Shown here one piece after another: positions 1-7,471 of a DNA stretch of 20,916 nt. The notes below the pieces were generated by a model that was not told the origin of the DNA, did not search any database, and worked only from the letters and a program-made list of their open reading frames with translations. This DNA comes from Legionellaceae bacterium (GTDB lineage Bacteria; Pseudomonadota; Gammaproteobacteria; Legionellales; Legionellaceae): contig JAHFRX010000007.1 in NCBI GenBank assembly GCA_023266075.1, positions 1 through 20,916 on the forward strand, written 5' to 3'. Each line of letters starts with the position of its first letter. Positions within the stretch are counted from its first letter, which is position 1. The position numbers and the translations under genes are program-made.

Positions 1-6
1 GATCAA

Positions 7-531
7 ATGTTAGGACAGCAGCCCGTTATTATTGCACTCGACATCGATGCTTTGCTTTTTGATAAAATTGAGCGTGCTGCTGATGCTGGGTATTCTGTGA
101 TTGAGATTAACGGGATCGATGCCTTTATGCTGGAGCGCGTTTTGACAGAGTTTTCTCAACTTAAGATTGGTGTTGGCAATGTGATTAGTTCAGAGCAACT
201 TGAGGATGCACATCAAGCGGGCGCACATTTCATGACAAGTCCTGGTTTTTTACCTACGTTGGTGCAAATGGCACAGATTTATTCAATCAATTATATCCCT
301 GGGATTGCAACATTGACTGAGGCGATGCACGCATTTTCACTCAATTGCCATTATGTTCGGCCATTTCCAGCATCATTATCGATATGTACGGTACTCAGTA
401 AGTATTTGCCATTGTTGCGCCTACTTCCCGCGGAGGTTGAGGTTGATGAAGCCGAGCACTTTTTGAATTTACCGGTTGTTGCTGCGGTGAGTGTGATTAA
501 TCCAGAAATGCGTCTACTGGCTTCTATTTAG
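7..531 (+). CDS. KDPG/KHG aldolase-like protein, degenerate and short
   Basis: This 174-residue protein follows the (beta/alpha)8 pattern of the 2-keto-3-deoxy-6-phosphogluconate aldolase (Eda) family: PVIIAL near residue 6, IEIN at 32-35, IGVGNVISSEQL at 54-65, SPGF at 78-81, PGIATLTEA at 98-106 and PFPA at 119-122. In active Eda the Schiff-base lysine lies just before the FFPA motif; here that place holds Arg118. The glutamate of the EVTLR motif is kept (Glu33), but the arginine four residues on is replaced. The phosphate-binding PTGG loop and the last strands are missing, so the protein is about 30-40 residues shorter than the usual 205-215. Typical aldolase chemistry is therefore unlikely; it may be a repurposed or decaying paralogue. 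The ATG lies six bases from the window edge and the frame is open upstream, so the true start may be outside. Family call fairly sure, function unknown. Confidence 0.72.
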   Translation: MLGQQPVIIALDIDALLFDKIERAADAGYSVIEINGIDAFMLERVLTEFSQLKIGVGNVISSEQLEDAHQAGAHFMTSPGFLPTLVQMAQIYSINYIPGIATLTEAMHAFSLNCHYVRPFPASLSICTVLSKYLPLLRLLPAEVEVDEAEHFLNLPVVAAVSVINPEMRLLASI

Positions 532-584
532 TCGGTTAGAAAATGCTACACATTTTTCAATTGCACCCGAGTGGGCGAGTGATT

Positions 585-613
585 TTGCAATATGAGAACA
601 ATTAGGCTACAAT
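585..613 (+). promoter_or_regulatory. Sigma-70-type promoter for the NTPDase gene, with a palindrome over the -10
   Basis: TTGCAA (585-590) and TACAAT (608-613) are separated by exactly 17 bases, placing a start near 620 and a leader of about 27 bases before the ATG at 647. The -10 box lies inside the perfect inverted repeat GGCTAC-AAT-GTAGCC (605-619), which could be a repressor site. Assignment is by sequence match only. Confidence 0.55.
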
Positions 614-646
614 GTAGCCAATTTCATAACCTTGGAAAATACGCTG

Positions 647-1762
647 ATGCAACGGCTTCTACCCTTTCTGTTTCTGACGTTATTATCCTTACCCGTGTTA
701 GCACAAGATTTTCTTTGCCAAGTGCATCACTGCGTGGGTATTGTTGATGTGGGCAGTACGGGTTCAAGATTGTTTTTATATACATATGATAAAGATACGG
801 AAGGCTATCCTATTCAAATCAAAGAGCAGTGGTCAAAAAAAGTCACGCCAGGTCTTGCGACACTTGATTTGAAACAAGAGAAAATTGATGCATATTTCGA
901 TGAATTATTTTCCACATCCGTCGATTCTGAAATTCCAGTATATATCTATGCTACGGCGGGGATGCGTTTACTTTCAAATACAAAGCAGCTTGATTATTAT
1001 CAAGCCGTTAAACAATGGTTTAGTACGCATACAACGTCTTGGACATTGAAAGAGGCCAGGACGATTACTGGTAAAGACGAAGGTGTGTATGGTTGGCTCG
1101 CGGTCAATTACAAATTGAATACACTCAATAACCAACATGCTTCAGATGTAGGCGTGATGGATATGGGTGGTGCGTCCGTTCAAATCGTTTTTCCAGTGAA
1201 TGAGGCCATTGCCTTACCCAGTGCGCGTACGACACAAGTGAAATTGTATGGTAAAACGTATACGCTATATTCGTATAGTGCTTTAGGATTAGGAAAAACA
1301 CTCGTAACACAGCAATTTTTGAATCATCCGGCCTGTTATGCGTCTGGTTATGTATTGGCGGATCAAGCCTTGGCTTCAGGTAATGCGTTGTCTTGTGTAA
1401 AAGATATTTCACATTTAGTCAATGATGTACATCATGTTGCAGATGAGGTCAGCTTGTTGGTTAGAAAAGAACCTAGACGTTGGTATGCGATGGGTGGTAT
1501 CACGTACACCGCTCGAAATACATTGTTTAATTTGGATGATCCATTGATGCCGGAGCATTTGTTGCGAGCGGCTGATCAACATGCTTGTTCGCGTCCTTGG
1601 TCAGAGGTGGTCGCCAAAGCACCTCTTGACGGAGATATGGCCTGCTTACTTGCGTCGTATTATTATGCGCTGATGGTTGATGGGTATGGTATTTCGACCA
1701 AAGAGACGTTGGGTTTAATGCCCGATGCTGGTTGGACTTTGGGTGTTGTACTGTCTCTTTAA
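647..1762 (+). CDS. Secreted GDA1/CD39-family nucleoside triphosphate diphosphohydrolase (apyrase)
   Basis: The 371-residue product should hydrolyse NTPs and NDPs to NMP outside the cytoplasm. All five apyrase conserved regions are present: VDVGSTGSR (33-41), ATAGMR (102-107), GKDEGVYGWLAVNY (142-155, with candidate catalytic Glu145), MDMGGAS (171-177) and WYAMGGITY (279-287). The C-terminal WTLG segment typical of the family is also there, so the protein is complete. Residues 1-19 form a signal peptide ending VLA before Gln20. Six cysteines (24, 29, 230, 250, 314, 333) could form disulfides. A TTG at 632 is in frame, but the ATG at 647 gives a compact signal peptide and has GGA at 634-636 upstream. 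Such enzymes are rare in bacteria; the Legionella pneumophila member Lpg1905 is a known secreted virulence factor. The last 236 bases are antisense to the neighbouring protease gene. Confidence 0.93.
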   Translation: MQRLLPFLFLTLLSLPVLAQDFLCQVHHCVGIVDVGSTGSRLFLYTYDKDTEGYPIQIKEQWSKKVTPGLATLDLKQEKIDAYFDELFSTSVDSEIPVYIYATAGMRLLSNTKQLDYYQAVKQWFSTHTTSWTLKEARTITGKDEGVYGWLAVNYKLNTLNNQHASDVGVMDMGGASVQIVFPVNEAIALPSARTTQVKLYGKTYTLYSYSALGLGKTLVTQQFLNHPACYASGYVLADQALASGNALSCVKDISHLVNDVHHVADEVSLLVRKEPRRWYAMGGITYTARNTLFNLDDPLMPEHLLRAADQHACSRPWSEVVAKAPLDGDMACLLASYYYALMVDGYGISTKETLGLMPDAGWTLGVVLSL

Positions 1763-3254
1763 GTGCATGTGATATTGTCGAATGATGTTGAACCTGTTCC
1801 AATAGATTCAGCGTGTGTGCATAAGAAATCTTTTTTTGTTCGCGTGATGGCCAGAGGATGCCTTGATCTTGATTTGAACGTAAATCACTGAAGATACGAA
1901 TAAAATGAAAATAGGCATAAAAAAGCCCGCGAATAATATAAAAGTGAAATTGATGTGTCAACCGACGAATAAATTTAACTAGATCCCGTGAGGGTGGTAA
2001 TTTTGTTTTTGGTGATGGTGAGGCTCCGTGCTGCATGGTACTCATTTCGTATTCGGCAATGCGTTTTGTGTAACCTAATTGATGGAGATAGAACGGCAGC
2101 CATGCTTTAAAATCTTTACTATTTTTCCAACGAAGCCAACCGAAGTTTGCATCAAAAAAGTGATACTGGTCGTTTTTCTTACAAAAACCGACAATGTGTG
2201 ACGATAAATAGCCATTGAGATAGAGCAATATGACACCGTTCTCAGTTTTTTCGGCGCAGTGTACTAACTGATAAGCGACGTCTTTTAACGAGGGCATAAA
2301 ACTACTTTTCCACAGATTTTTTTTGATGCGATAGGTTGTTCGTGATGAATTTAATGCTTGTAATAATTGAGTGCGGTTGGATTGAAGTGCCTGGTAGTAT
2401 GCAATTTCAGGTGTGAGCGGCATGAGATGATTCAAGCCTGGGTGATGCTTTACTAAACTGAAATGGTATTGTGTTGGTTGAAAAGTGGTTGGTGTATCGG
2501 CACGTAGACCATAAAACGCATCATCTTCGAGAAGTGACTTTCCCCAGCGCATCACATATCCAAAACATTCGCCAGAGGAGTTTCCGAGTCGGTATTCTTG
2601 TGTTTGGTGCGCTGGTAATACCATTTTGCCAGAATAAGGATGTGTTGTTTTCAGCAGCAGTTGATGTCGTCGATGATGAAGACGTGCGTAATGTTGTTCA
2701 GCCTTTATCCAGTTTTCAGTTTGATGTTGATTAAAGGAGCTTAATTGCATGTGAAGATTGTTTAATGTTCGCCTATAGTGTCGGTCAAACCATGATGTGC
2801 ATCGAAGTTCTTTTGTAATTGCATCTAAGAGATGATCAACATCATTGCTCCAGGGTAGTGGTTGGTCCATTGTTTTTTGAAGACGAAGATAAAGCGGGTG
2901 TTTTGAAAAATGATTTTTTTGATCAAGTAAATATTGAATTTTTGAATCCACGTCAGTTGATATATCAGTGAGAACAGATTTAATGATCATAAGCTTTGTT
3001 TTTTTGATGATATTAAAGATAGAAAGCTTTGCTATCTCAAGAGTGAGTTGTGCCTCAACACGTCCTAATTTACGTTCTATTCGGGGATGTTTAGCGATCT
3101 CTTCAAAAGAACGCCAACCGTTGTACCCTGAGTTCTCTTGAAGGAGTTGCTTGAAAAATTGTCGTTGCGATACAGCGAAAATTTTATCCTGTGATAAAGT
3201 CGTTAGATCTTGAGAAAATGTATAAATATTTTGATAAGCGCGCATTTTTTTCAC
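1527..3254 (-). CDS. YopT-type (peptidase family C58) cysteine protease, candidate secreted effector
   Basis: The 575-residue protein carries the YopT/AvrPphB signature: a nucleophile in GECFGYVMRW (Cys230), a histidine in SSHIVGF (His353) and an aspartate in FFDANFGW (Asp368). Spacings of 123 and 15 residues are close to YopT (Cys139, His258, Asp274), and the residues around the aspartate resemble the FDPNFG type. Residues 1-220 are helical and charged; 430-460 is an aromatic, hydrophobic segment that could contact membrane; 480-575 is polar, His/Gln-rich and of no known family. No Sec signal peptide is visible, which fits export by a type III/IV machine. The GTG at 3254 (or ATG at 3245) is the furthest start allowed by an upstream in-frame stop and has no good ribosome site. 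The last ~78 codons run antisense into the NTPDase gene. Family call by motif, so homology needs a profile search; substrate unknown. Confidence 0.72.
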   Translation of the reverse strand: MKKMRAYQNIYTFSQDLTTLSQDKIFAVSQRQFFKQLLQENSGYNGWRSFEEIAKHPRIERKLGRVEAQLTLEIAKLSIFNIIKKTKLMIIKSVLTDISTDVDSKIQYLLDQKNHFSKHPLYLRLQKTMDQPLPWSNDVDHLLDAITKELRCTSWFDRHYRRTLNNLHMQLSSFNQHQTENWIKAEQHYARLHHRRHQLLLKTTHPYSGKMVLPAHQTQEYRLGNSSGECFGYVMRWGKSLLEDDAFYGLRADTPTTFQPTQYHFSLVKHHPGLNHLMPLTPEIAYYQALQSNRTQLLQALNSSRTTYRIKKNLWKSSFMPSLKDVAYQLVHCAEKTENGVILLYLNGYLSSHIVGFCKKNDQYHFFDANFGWLRWKNSKDFKAWLPFYLHQLGYTKRIAEYEMSTMQHGASPSPKTKLPPSRDLVKFIRRLTHQFHFYIIRGLFYAYFHFIRIFSDLRSNQDQGILWPSREQKKISYAHTLNLLEQVQHHSTISHALKETVQHPKSNQHRALNPTSLWSKYHTHQPSAHNNTTQVSRPYLRQEVLWRPPLTKDANKHVDQPLATNAPASMDHPN

Positions 3255-3292
3255 AGCAAAACAACTTTGATTTACAATTGTACATCATCTCC

Positions 3293-4537
3293 TTAATAGC
3301 AAACAACAGAGAGTGGTTTTTGATGTATACTGCCTTGTACTTCCCAGCCTTCGATGGATTGAGCCGTTTTTCTGTCTTTGGGTTTTGCAAAGAAGCTCAA
3401 TGAGGGTCGCAATCCGGGATATAAAGATGACATCGCTTTAACATCTTCGTCTGTATTGATTTGAATGAACTCAATACATTTTCGTACGATATTATAACCG
3501 GTCCATGTGTCAGTTTCTTTTGTAAAACGCTTGATTTTAGGAGGTTTTTGGCCAGTGCCTAAGAGTATTTTTTGAACATACGTATGGCAGTCATTGTTCC
3601 CTATTTCAAATCCAAATATCCTAAATTTGAGTGTTTGAGAATGTGTTTCTTGTAGTATGCGATCCAGTGTCAGCATTTCAAACAGTTTTTGCCCTGTGAC
3701 ATGACGAATAGACTCTGCTTGATTGACCCAGCGTGGTGTTTTAACGCGTGCACCATACTCAATGGGTACGGCTGTTTTCCCATTGATGCGGTAACGAATC
3801 AATGCATGATTACCCAGTGTACTGTCCATATTTCGATTGACGAAAATGGCGGGCGCTGTAGAGATTTGATAAGATTGCGGGGTGCGAAGAAAGCGTTGAA
3901 AAGCGTGTGCTTTATTCACCTCATCTTTGAAAAAGGTATCGATGATGTATCGCTTTGTTTCATTTTGATAAATATCGTAGTGTTTTTCAGCGTAAGGATT
4001 GTTTTGTGTGATGGATAATTTTTGAAGATGCTTTGCATCTAGTTCGCTTGAGATACGGCGAAGATGATTCAAACTATAGGTTATTTTCGACACGGTTTGG
4101 TTTCTAAGCGTTTTCTCAGGAAGATAAGTCCCGATTTTTAAACCAATAGCGCCACCGATCAAAAAGCCGGTATAAGCACCGTTGAGCACGTTCCATTCTG
4201 AGAAAAATCCTGCGGCAGTACCTGTCAATGCACCCAGCACACTACAAATGAGCATGGTGACAGCTGTACAAATATTGAGTAGGATTTTTTGAATGGTTCT
4301 GGTCCACGTATGTGTTTTAGCGGCATCCACCAAGGATTGCAGTGCCATCGTCAAGTTGTCCAAGTGCTTTGGCGTTTTTTCTTTATAAAAATTATCTAAT
4401 GCCGTCACAAAGCGGTCAATATGCTTTAACATCAGCTTTTTTTTGTCTTCGGAGGGTTCTTTTTGTAAAGCGTTGAGTAGCAGAATGAGGTAATAACTCA
4501 ATTCATTTTGAGGTAATAGGTTGATTTTATCTATCAA
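3293..4537 (-). CDS. Membrane-hairpin protein with possible permuted papain-like (H...C) motif; candidate effector
   Basis: This 414-residue protein matches no family I can name. The N-terminal 80 residues are helical and charged. Two hydrophobic, glycine-rich segments (about 84-112 and 120-138) look like a transmembrane hairpin of the kind seen in proteins that insert into host membranes. The C-terminal half contains GNHALIRYRING (His244) and, later, IGNNDCHTYVQKILLG (Cys317). The order His-beta-strand...N-x-C-x-x-[FY] is that of permuted NlpC/P60, LRAT or PPPDE folds, so a thiol hydrolase or acyltransferase is possible, but this rests on short motifs. The TTG start at 4537 is favoured by AAGGA six bases upstream; the nearby ATG frame closes after five codons. 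It is the first gene of a unit with the YopT-like protease 38 bases downstream. Confidence 0.7.
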   Translation of the reverse strand: MIDKINLLPQNELSYYLILLLNALQKEPSEDKKKLMLKHIDRFVTALDNFYKEKTPKHLDNLTMALQSLVDAAKTHTWTRTIQKILLNICTAVTMLICSVLGALTGTAAGFFSEWNVLNGAYTGFLIGGAIGLKIGTYLPEKTLRNQTVSKITYSLNHLRRISSELDAKHLQKLSITQNNPYAEKHYDIYQNETKRYIIDTFFKDEVNKAHAFQRFLRTPQSYQISTAPAIFVNRNMDSTLGNHALIRYRINGKTAVPIEYGARVKTPRWVNQAESIRHVTGQKLFEMLTLDRILQETHSQTLKFRIFGFEIGNNDCHTYVQKILLGTGQKPPKIKRFTKETDTWTGYNIVRKCIEFIQINTDEDVKAMSSLYPGLRPSLSFFAKPKDRKTAQSIEGWEVQGSIHQKPLSVVCY

Positions 4538-4568
4538 TACTCATCCTTGTTGGTAATGAATTGGGAAC

Positions 4569-4597
4569 ATTATAACATCATTTAATCTTTATGTATA
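4569..4597 (-). promoter_or_regulatory. Promoter of the two-gene effector unit
   Basis: On the minus strand TATACA (4597-4592) is followed after 17 bases by a perfect TATAAT (4574-4569). Transcription would begin near 4562, about 25 bases before the TTG start at 4537. This lets the 414-residue protein and the YopT-like protease be expressed apart from the upstream dacA-ybeD-lipB operon, whose last gene ends at 4606. Confidence 0.5.
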
Positions 4598-4605
4598 TAT
4601 TAAAC

Positions 4606-6603
4606 TCAATCTTGAATGATCAGCAATTTGACAGAGGCACCATATCCTAAGAGTTCTGTGTTTGTTAAATTGAGTGTACGAATTTTAAAATCATGTAAAG
4701 CATGAAGCAATGGGTTAAAAGGAATCATGACAAAGGTAGCGGGTTTAGATTTTAATTGAGGTGCTTGATAAGGCTGAATCGTGCCTATCCACAAGGGGTG
4801 ATAATGATAAAGCAAATGAAAATTTGAGCGCCATAAGCTTAAAATCAATACAGGTTTAGCTCCTTTTCTACCATAACTCATGACCAAATCTGGTTTTCGA
4901 TTGAGATAAAATTGTCCTCGAATAGGTAGTTTTGCTTTATTTTTACCGGTTCTTGCGATGATATTTTCAACAAATGAGGTCGATTGTTTTTCCCAACCAT
5001 CGGTGGTTAATGCCTGTTTGAGATGCTCAATCGAGCCTAGATATTGAATGTTAAATAAGCCGTCAGGTCGACCTAGGCGATTACTACTATACATGGGTAA
5101 GAGTGGCTGACTTTGCTCCCACCAGGCTTGGTGTGTGAGCATGTATTGTTTATCACGGGGCGTATGATCACTTAAGGTGTGATTAAAATTAAAAAAGACA
5201 ATGTTGATGAAGACAAGGCCATAAGCAATGAAAACGATGAGTAGTGACATATACGTGTTTGGTGTTTCGATTCGACGGTAAAATAGCCAATGGATGAGAC
5301 TTAAACAAAAACCAACACTCAATGCAGTTAAAACACTGCTAAACCAATTTTCACCCAGGTAAAGTAATGCGATACTTGCAAAAATGATCAAAAAGGATAT
5401 CGTCCATTTAATTATTTTTTGAATCATTGGCATGCAATACTGTCGTGTATTTAAGACAAAAAAGCTGAATACGGTCGCCGCGAATGTGAGGTAATGTGCG
5501 GGAACGAATAATTTCTCTTCAGGAGTATTGATGCGTTCTAAGCTGTGGTGAAAGAGATAATGGTCAAAACATAAAAGTAAGATAAATGTGCAAAAACAAA
5601 GACTCATCCAGTATTTTACCAGACGAAAATGTTGCGTAAAAGCAGCATAGGCAATTTGAGCAAGAATGATTGTGAGGATAGCGATAGGGCTGATAGCAAG
5701 TAACATGATGGTGAAAAAGGCATCAAAGGCATGTGTCCGAATACTCTGTAAAAAAAAGTAAATAGGAAGATCAAAAGATGCAGAGATGAGATTACGAGAA
5801 ATGTCTCTCGTCAAGATCATTGAGCATACCGTTAAAAAAATACAGAGCAGCAGTAAAGAAAAAGTTTGTGCATGCTGTATTTCATTGGGGGGTGTTAATA
5901 CCGCTACAATAGGTTTTAAGGAAGTGATTTTTTTAGCACGGCACCATGTTGTATGAAGAAGTTGATTTAACGTATCTCGTAAATGTGCCCATAGTTTTTT
6001 CACACCAATACCCAAAAGCCATAGCGTAAAGAGAAAGCCAATGATGATGAGAAAGAGTCGCGTTGCTGTTTCTGCTGAAAGTGTCGCACTTGCCACACCC
6101 ACCAAAATACCAGGACCCATATATAGCACGGACCATCCTATAGCTGAGCACGCATTTGCCATAAAAAAATTGAGGTGTTTCATTTTCATCATGCCTGCTA
6201 TGGCAGGAATGATCGAGCGCAAAGGACCTACAAAACGACCTAAAAATACACTTTTACCACCGTGGCGCTCAAAGTATGTTTTGCCGTAAGATAGCCAATT
6301 TGGATAGCGGCTAAACGGCCACAAAAGTGCGAGCCGTTCACTAAAGTAATAACCTAAAAAGTAGCTACCACCATCGCCAGCAATAGCACCTAAGATAGCA
6401 GAGAAGACAGCGGATTTCAGCCCAATGACCCCTGTCCCGGCCAGTATTCCTACCATAGTCATCATCACAGATCCCGGGACAATACTGCCAATAATAGCCA
6501 GCGACTCCAGAAATGAGATAAAAAAAACAATCAGCGATGTCCAGTCAGGATGGTATCTCAACCATTCTATCACTGGTTGTATATAAGTGGTGGAAAGCGC
6601 CAT
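4606..6603 (-). CDS. DedA - PAP2-like - LssY C-terminal fusion, polytopic membrane protein
   Basis: Three modules sit in 665 residues. Residues 15-205 are a DedA (SNARE-associated/VTT) domain with the re-entrant PGSVMM segment (43-48), AGDGGSYFLG (75-84) and GRFVGPLRSIIPAIAG (122-137); such proteins move phospholipids or undecaprenyl phosphate across the inner membrane. Residues 245-440 are a PAP2-phosphatase-like membrane domain, but degenerate: the PSGH motif is VPAH (367-370), and the SR-x5-H-x3-D motif reads LYLGENWFSSV (414-424), without the catalytic Arg and His. Residues 495-660 match the LssY C-terminal domain (WWEQ, FNIQYLGS, LWRSNFHLLY). About 13 membrane segments are visible. Legionella LssY is a related protein. 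The gene starts 6 bases after the lipB stop and is its operon partner. Lipid transport or remodelling is likely; phosphatase activity is doubtful. Confidence 0.85.
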   Translation of the reverse strand: MALSTTYIQPVIEWLRYHPDWTSLIVFFISFLESLAIIGSIVPGSVMMTMVGILAGTGVIGLKSAVFSAILGAIAGDGGSYFLGYYFSERLALLWPFSRYPNWLSYGKTYFERHGGKSVFLGRFVGPLRSIIPAIAGMMKMKHLNFFMANACSAIGWSVLYMGPGILVGVASATLSAETATRLFLIIIGFLFTLWLLGIGVKKLWAHLRDTLNQLLHTTWCRAKKITSLKPIVAVLTPPNEIQHAQTFSLLLLCIFLTVCSMILTRDISRNLISASFDLPIYFFLQSIRTHAFDAFFTIMLLAISPIAILTIILAQIAYAAFTQHFRLVKYWMSLCFCTFILLLCFDHYLFHHSLERINTPEEKLFVPAHYLTFAATVFSFFVLNTRQYCMPMIQKIIKWTISFLIIFASIALLYLGENWFSSVLTALSVGFCLSLIHWLFYRRIETPNTYMSLLIVFIAYGLVFINIVFFNFNHTLSDHTPRDKQYMLTHQAWWEQSQPLLPMYSSNRLGRPDGLFNIQYLGSIEHLKQALTTDGWEKQSTSFVENIIARTGKNKAKLPIRGQFYLNRKPDLVMSYGRKGAKPVLILSLWRSNFHLLYHYHPLWIGTIQPYQAPQLKSKPATFVMIPFNPLLHALHDFKIRTLNLTNTELLGYGASVKLLIIQD

Positions 6604-6609
6604 GTGATT

Positions 6610-7209
6610 TTATCCAAATTGATGAACGAGTGCGTTGATAAATGGCTCGTGCACATCAGTTATAGTAATATTATTGACATAATTTTGAAGCTGTGTCATT
6701 TCTAATGTTGCATATCCGCATGGATTAATCCCTTTAAAGGGTGTTAAATCCATAGCGACATTCAGCGCAAAACCATGATAAGTACAACCATTTTTGACAC
6801 GTAAACCGATTGAGGCGATTTTTTCTTGTCCGACATAAACACCAGGGGCGCCACAACGTGTTTCTGCTTTTATTTTAAAAGAAGTCAGTGTATCGATAAT
6901 GAGTTTCTCAAGTTGGCATATTAAACTTTTAATCCCAAGTTTACGTCGTTGTAAATCAAATAAAACATAGACGACGAGTTGCCCTGGCCCATGAAAAGTG
7001 ATTTGTCCTCCACGGTCACTTTGAACAATGGGAATATGAGCCGGATTGAGGACGTGCTCTGGCTTACCGGCCTGACCTTGTGTGTAAACCGGTGGATGTT
7101 CGAGTAGCCAGATTTCATCTGGTGTCGTCTCATCCCTATTGATAGTAAACTGTTTCATTTCTTCATAAATGAGTAAGTAGGGTTGTAAACCTCGTGCTCG
7201 AATTAACAT
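6610..7209 (-). CDS. lipB: Octanoyl-[acyl-carrier-protein]:protein N-octanoyltransferase LipB
   Basis: LipB moves octanoate from octanoyl-ACP to the lipoyl domains of 2-oxoacid dehydrogenases and the glycine cleavage H protein, in the cytoplasm; LipA then inserts sulfur. The 199-residue protein has the family hallmarks: QAGKPEHVL (46-54), SDRGGQITFHGPGQLVVY (64-81), the catalytic lysine in QEKIASIGLRV (Lys130), HGFALNV (145-151) and the catalytic cysteine in INPCGYATLEMTQL (Cys164). Its ATG overlaps the stop of ybeD by one base (TGATG), which implies translational coupling. The order dacA-ybeD-lipB matches that of E. coli, but lipA does not follow; a membrane fusion protein takes that place. 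LipA must be encoded elsewhere. Confidence 0.97.
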   Translation of the reverse strand: MLIRARGLQPYLLIYEEMKQFTINRDETTPDEIWLLEHPPVYTQGQAGKPEHVLNPAHIPIVQSDRGGQITFHGPGQLVVYVLFDLQRRKLGIKSLICQLEKLIIDTLTSFKIKAETRCGAPGVYVGQEKIASIGLRVKNGCTYHGFALNVAMDLTPFKGINPCGYATLEMTQLQNYVNNITITDVHEPFINALVHQFG

Positions 7210-7469
7210 CAGAGCACCATACGTACATCAGGTTGTTTTGTTAATGCAAGGTAGAGTGCGTCTAAGGTCGCTTGATCGTGTGCGTGCACGGTTAGATGTA
7301 ATGCGAGATAATTACTTTGTTTACTTTCCTGAGTACGTAAGGCTGCTTCTGTCAGTTCAGGATAAAAATCTTGTGCGGTCTTTAAAATATCGCCCGCGAA
7401 AGTGAGTGTGTTTTTCCCTATGATTTTAATCGCAAAATCACAGGGAAACGTCATGAGTGTTGTACGCAT
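7209..7469 (-). CDS. ybeD: YbeD family (DUF493) protein
   Basis: An 86-residue protein typical of the YbeD/DUF493 family, about the size of E. coli YbeD (87 residues). It begins with the FPCDFAIKIIG strand (residues 8-18), has the central Ser/Asn-Tyr-x-Ala/Ser-Leu strand (52-61) and ends in the family's characteristic VRMVL. The E. coli structure is an ACT-like ferredoxin fold, suggesting a regulatory or ligand-binding role, but the function is not established. It starts two bases after the dacA stop and overlaps lipB by one base, so all three are translated from one message. An internal ATG at 7454 is also in frame, but the first one fits the family start better. Confidence 0.93.
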   Translation of the reverse strand: MRTTLMTFPCDFAIKIIGKNTLTFAGDILKTAQDFYPELTEAALRTQESKQSNYLALHLTVHAHDQATLDALYLALTKQPDVRMVL

Positions 7470-7471
7470 GA

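Noticed and set aside
2471..2734. 87-codon plus-strand frame inside the YopT-like gene
   Set aside because: Fully antisense to the protease region that codes for the Cys230 motif; no promoter, no ribosome site, no recognisable protein features.
3184..3288. Short minus-strand peptide (MMYNCKSK...) with an AAGGAG upstream
   Set aside because: Only 34-35 codons, overlapping the protease start, and the ribosome site is too close to both ATGs. Kept only as part of the A7 frame observation.
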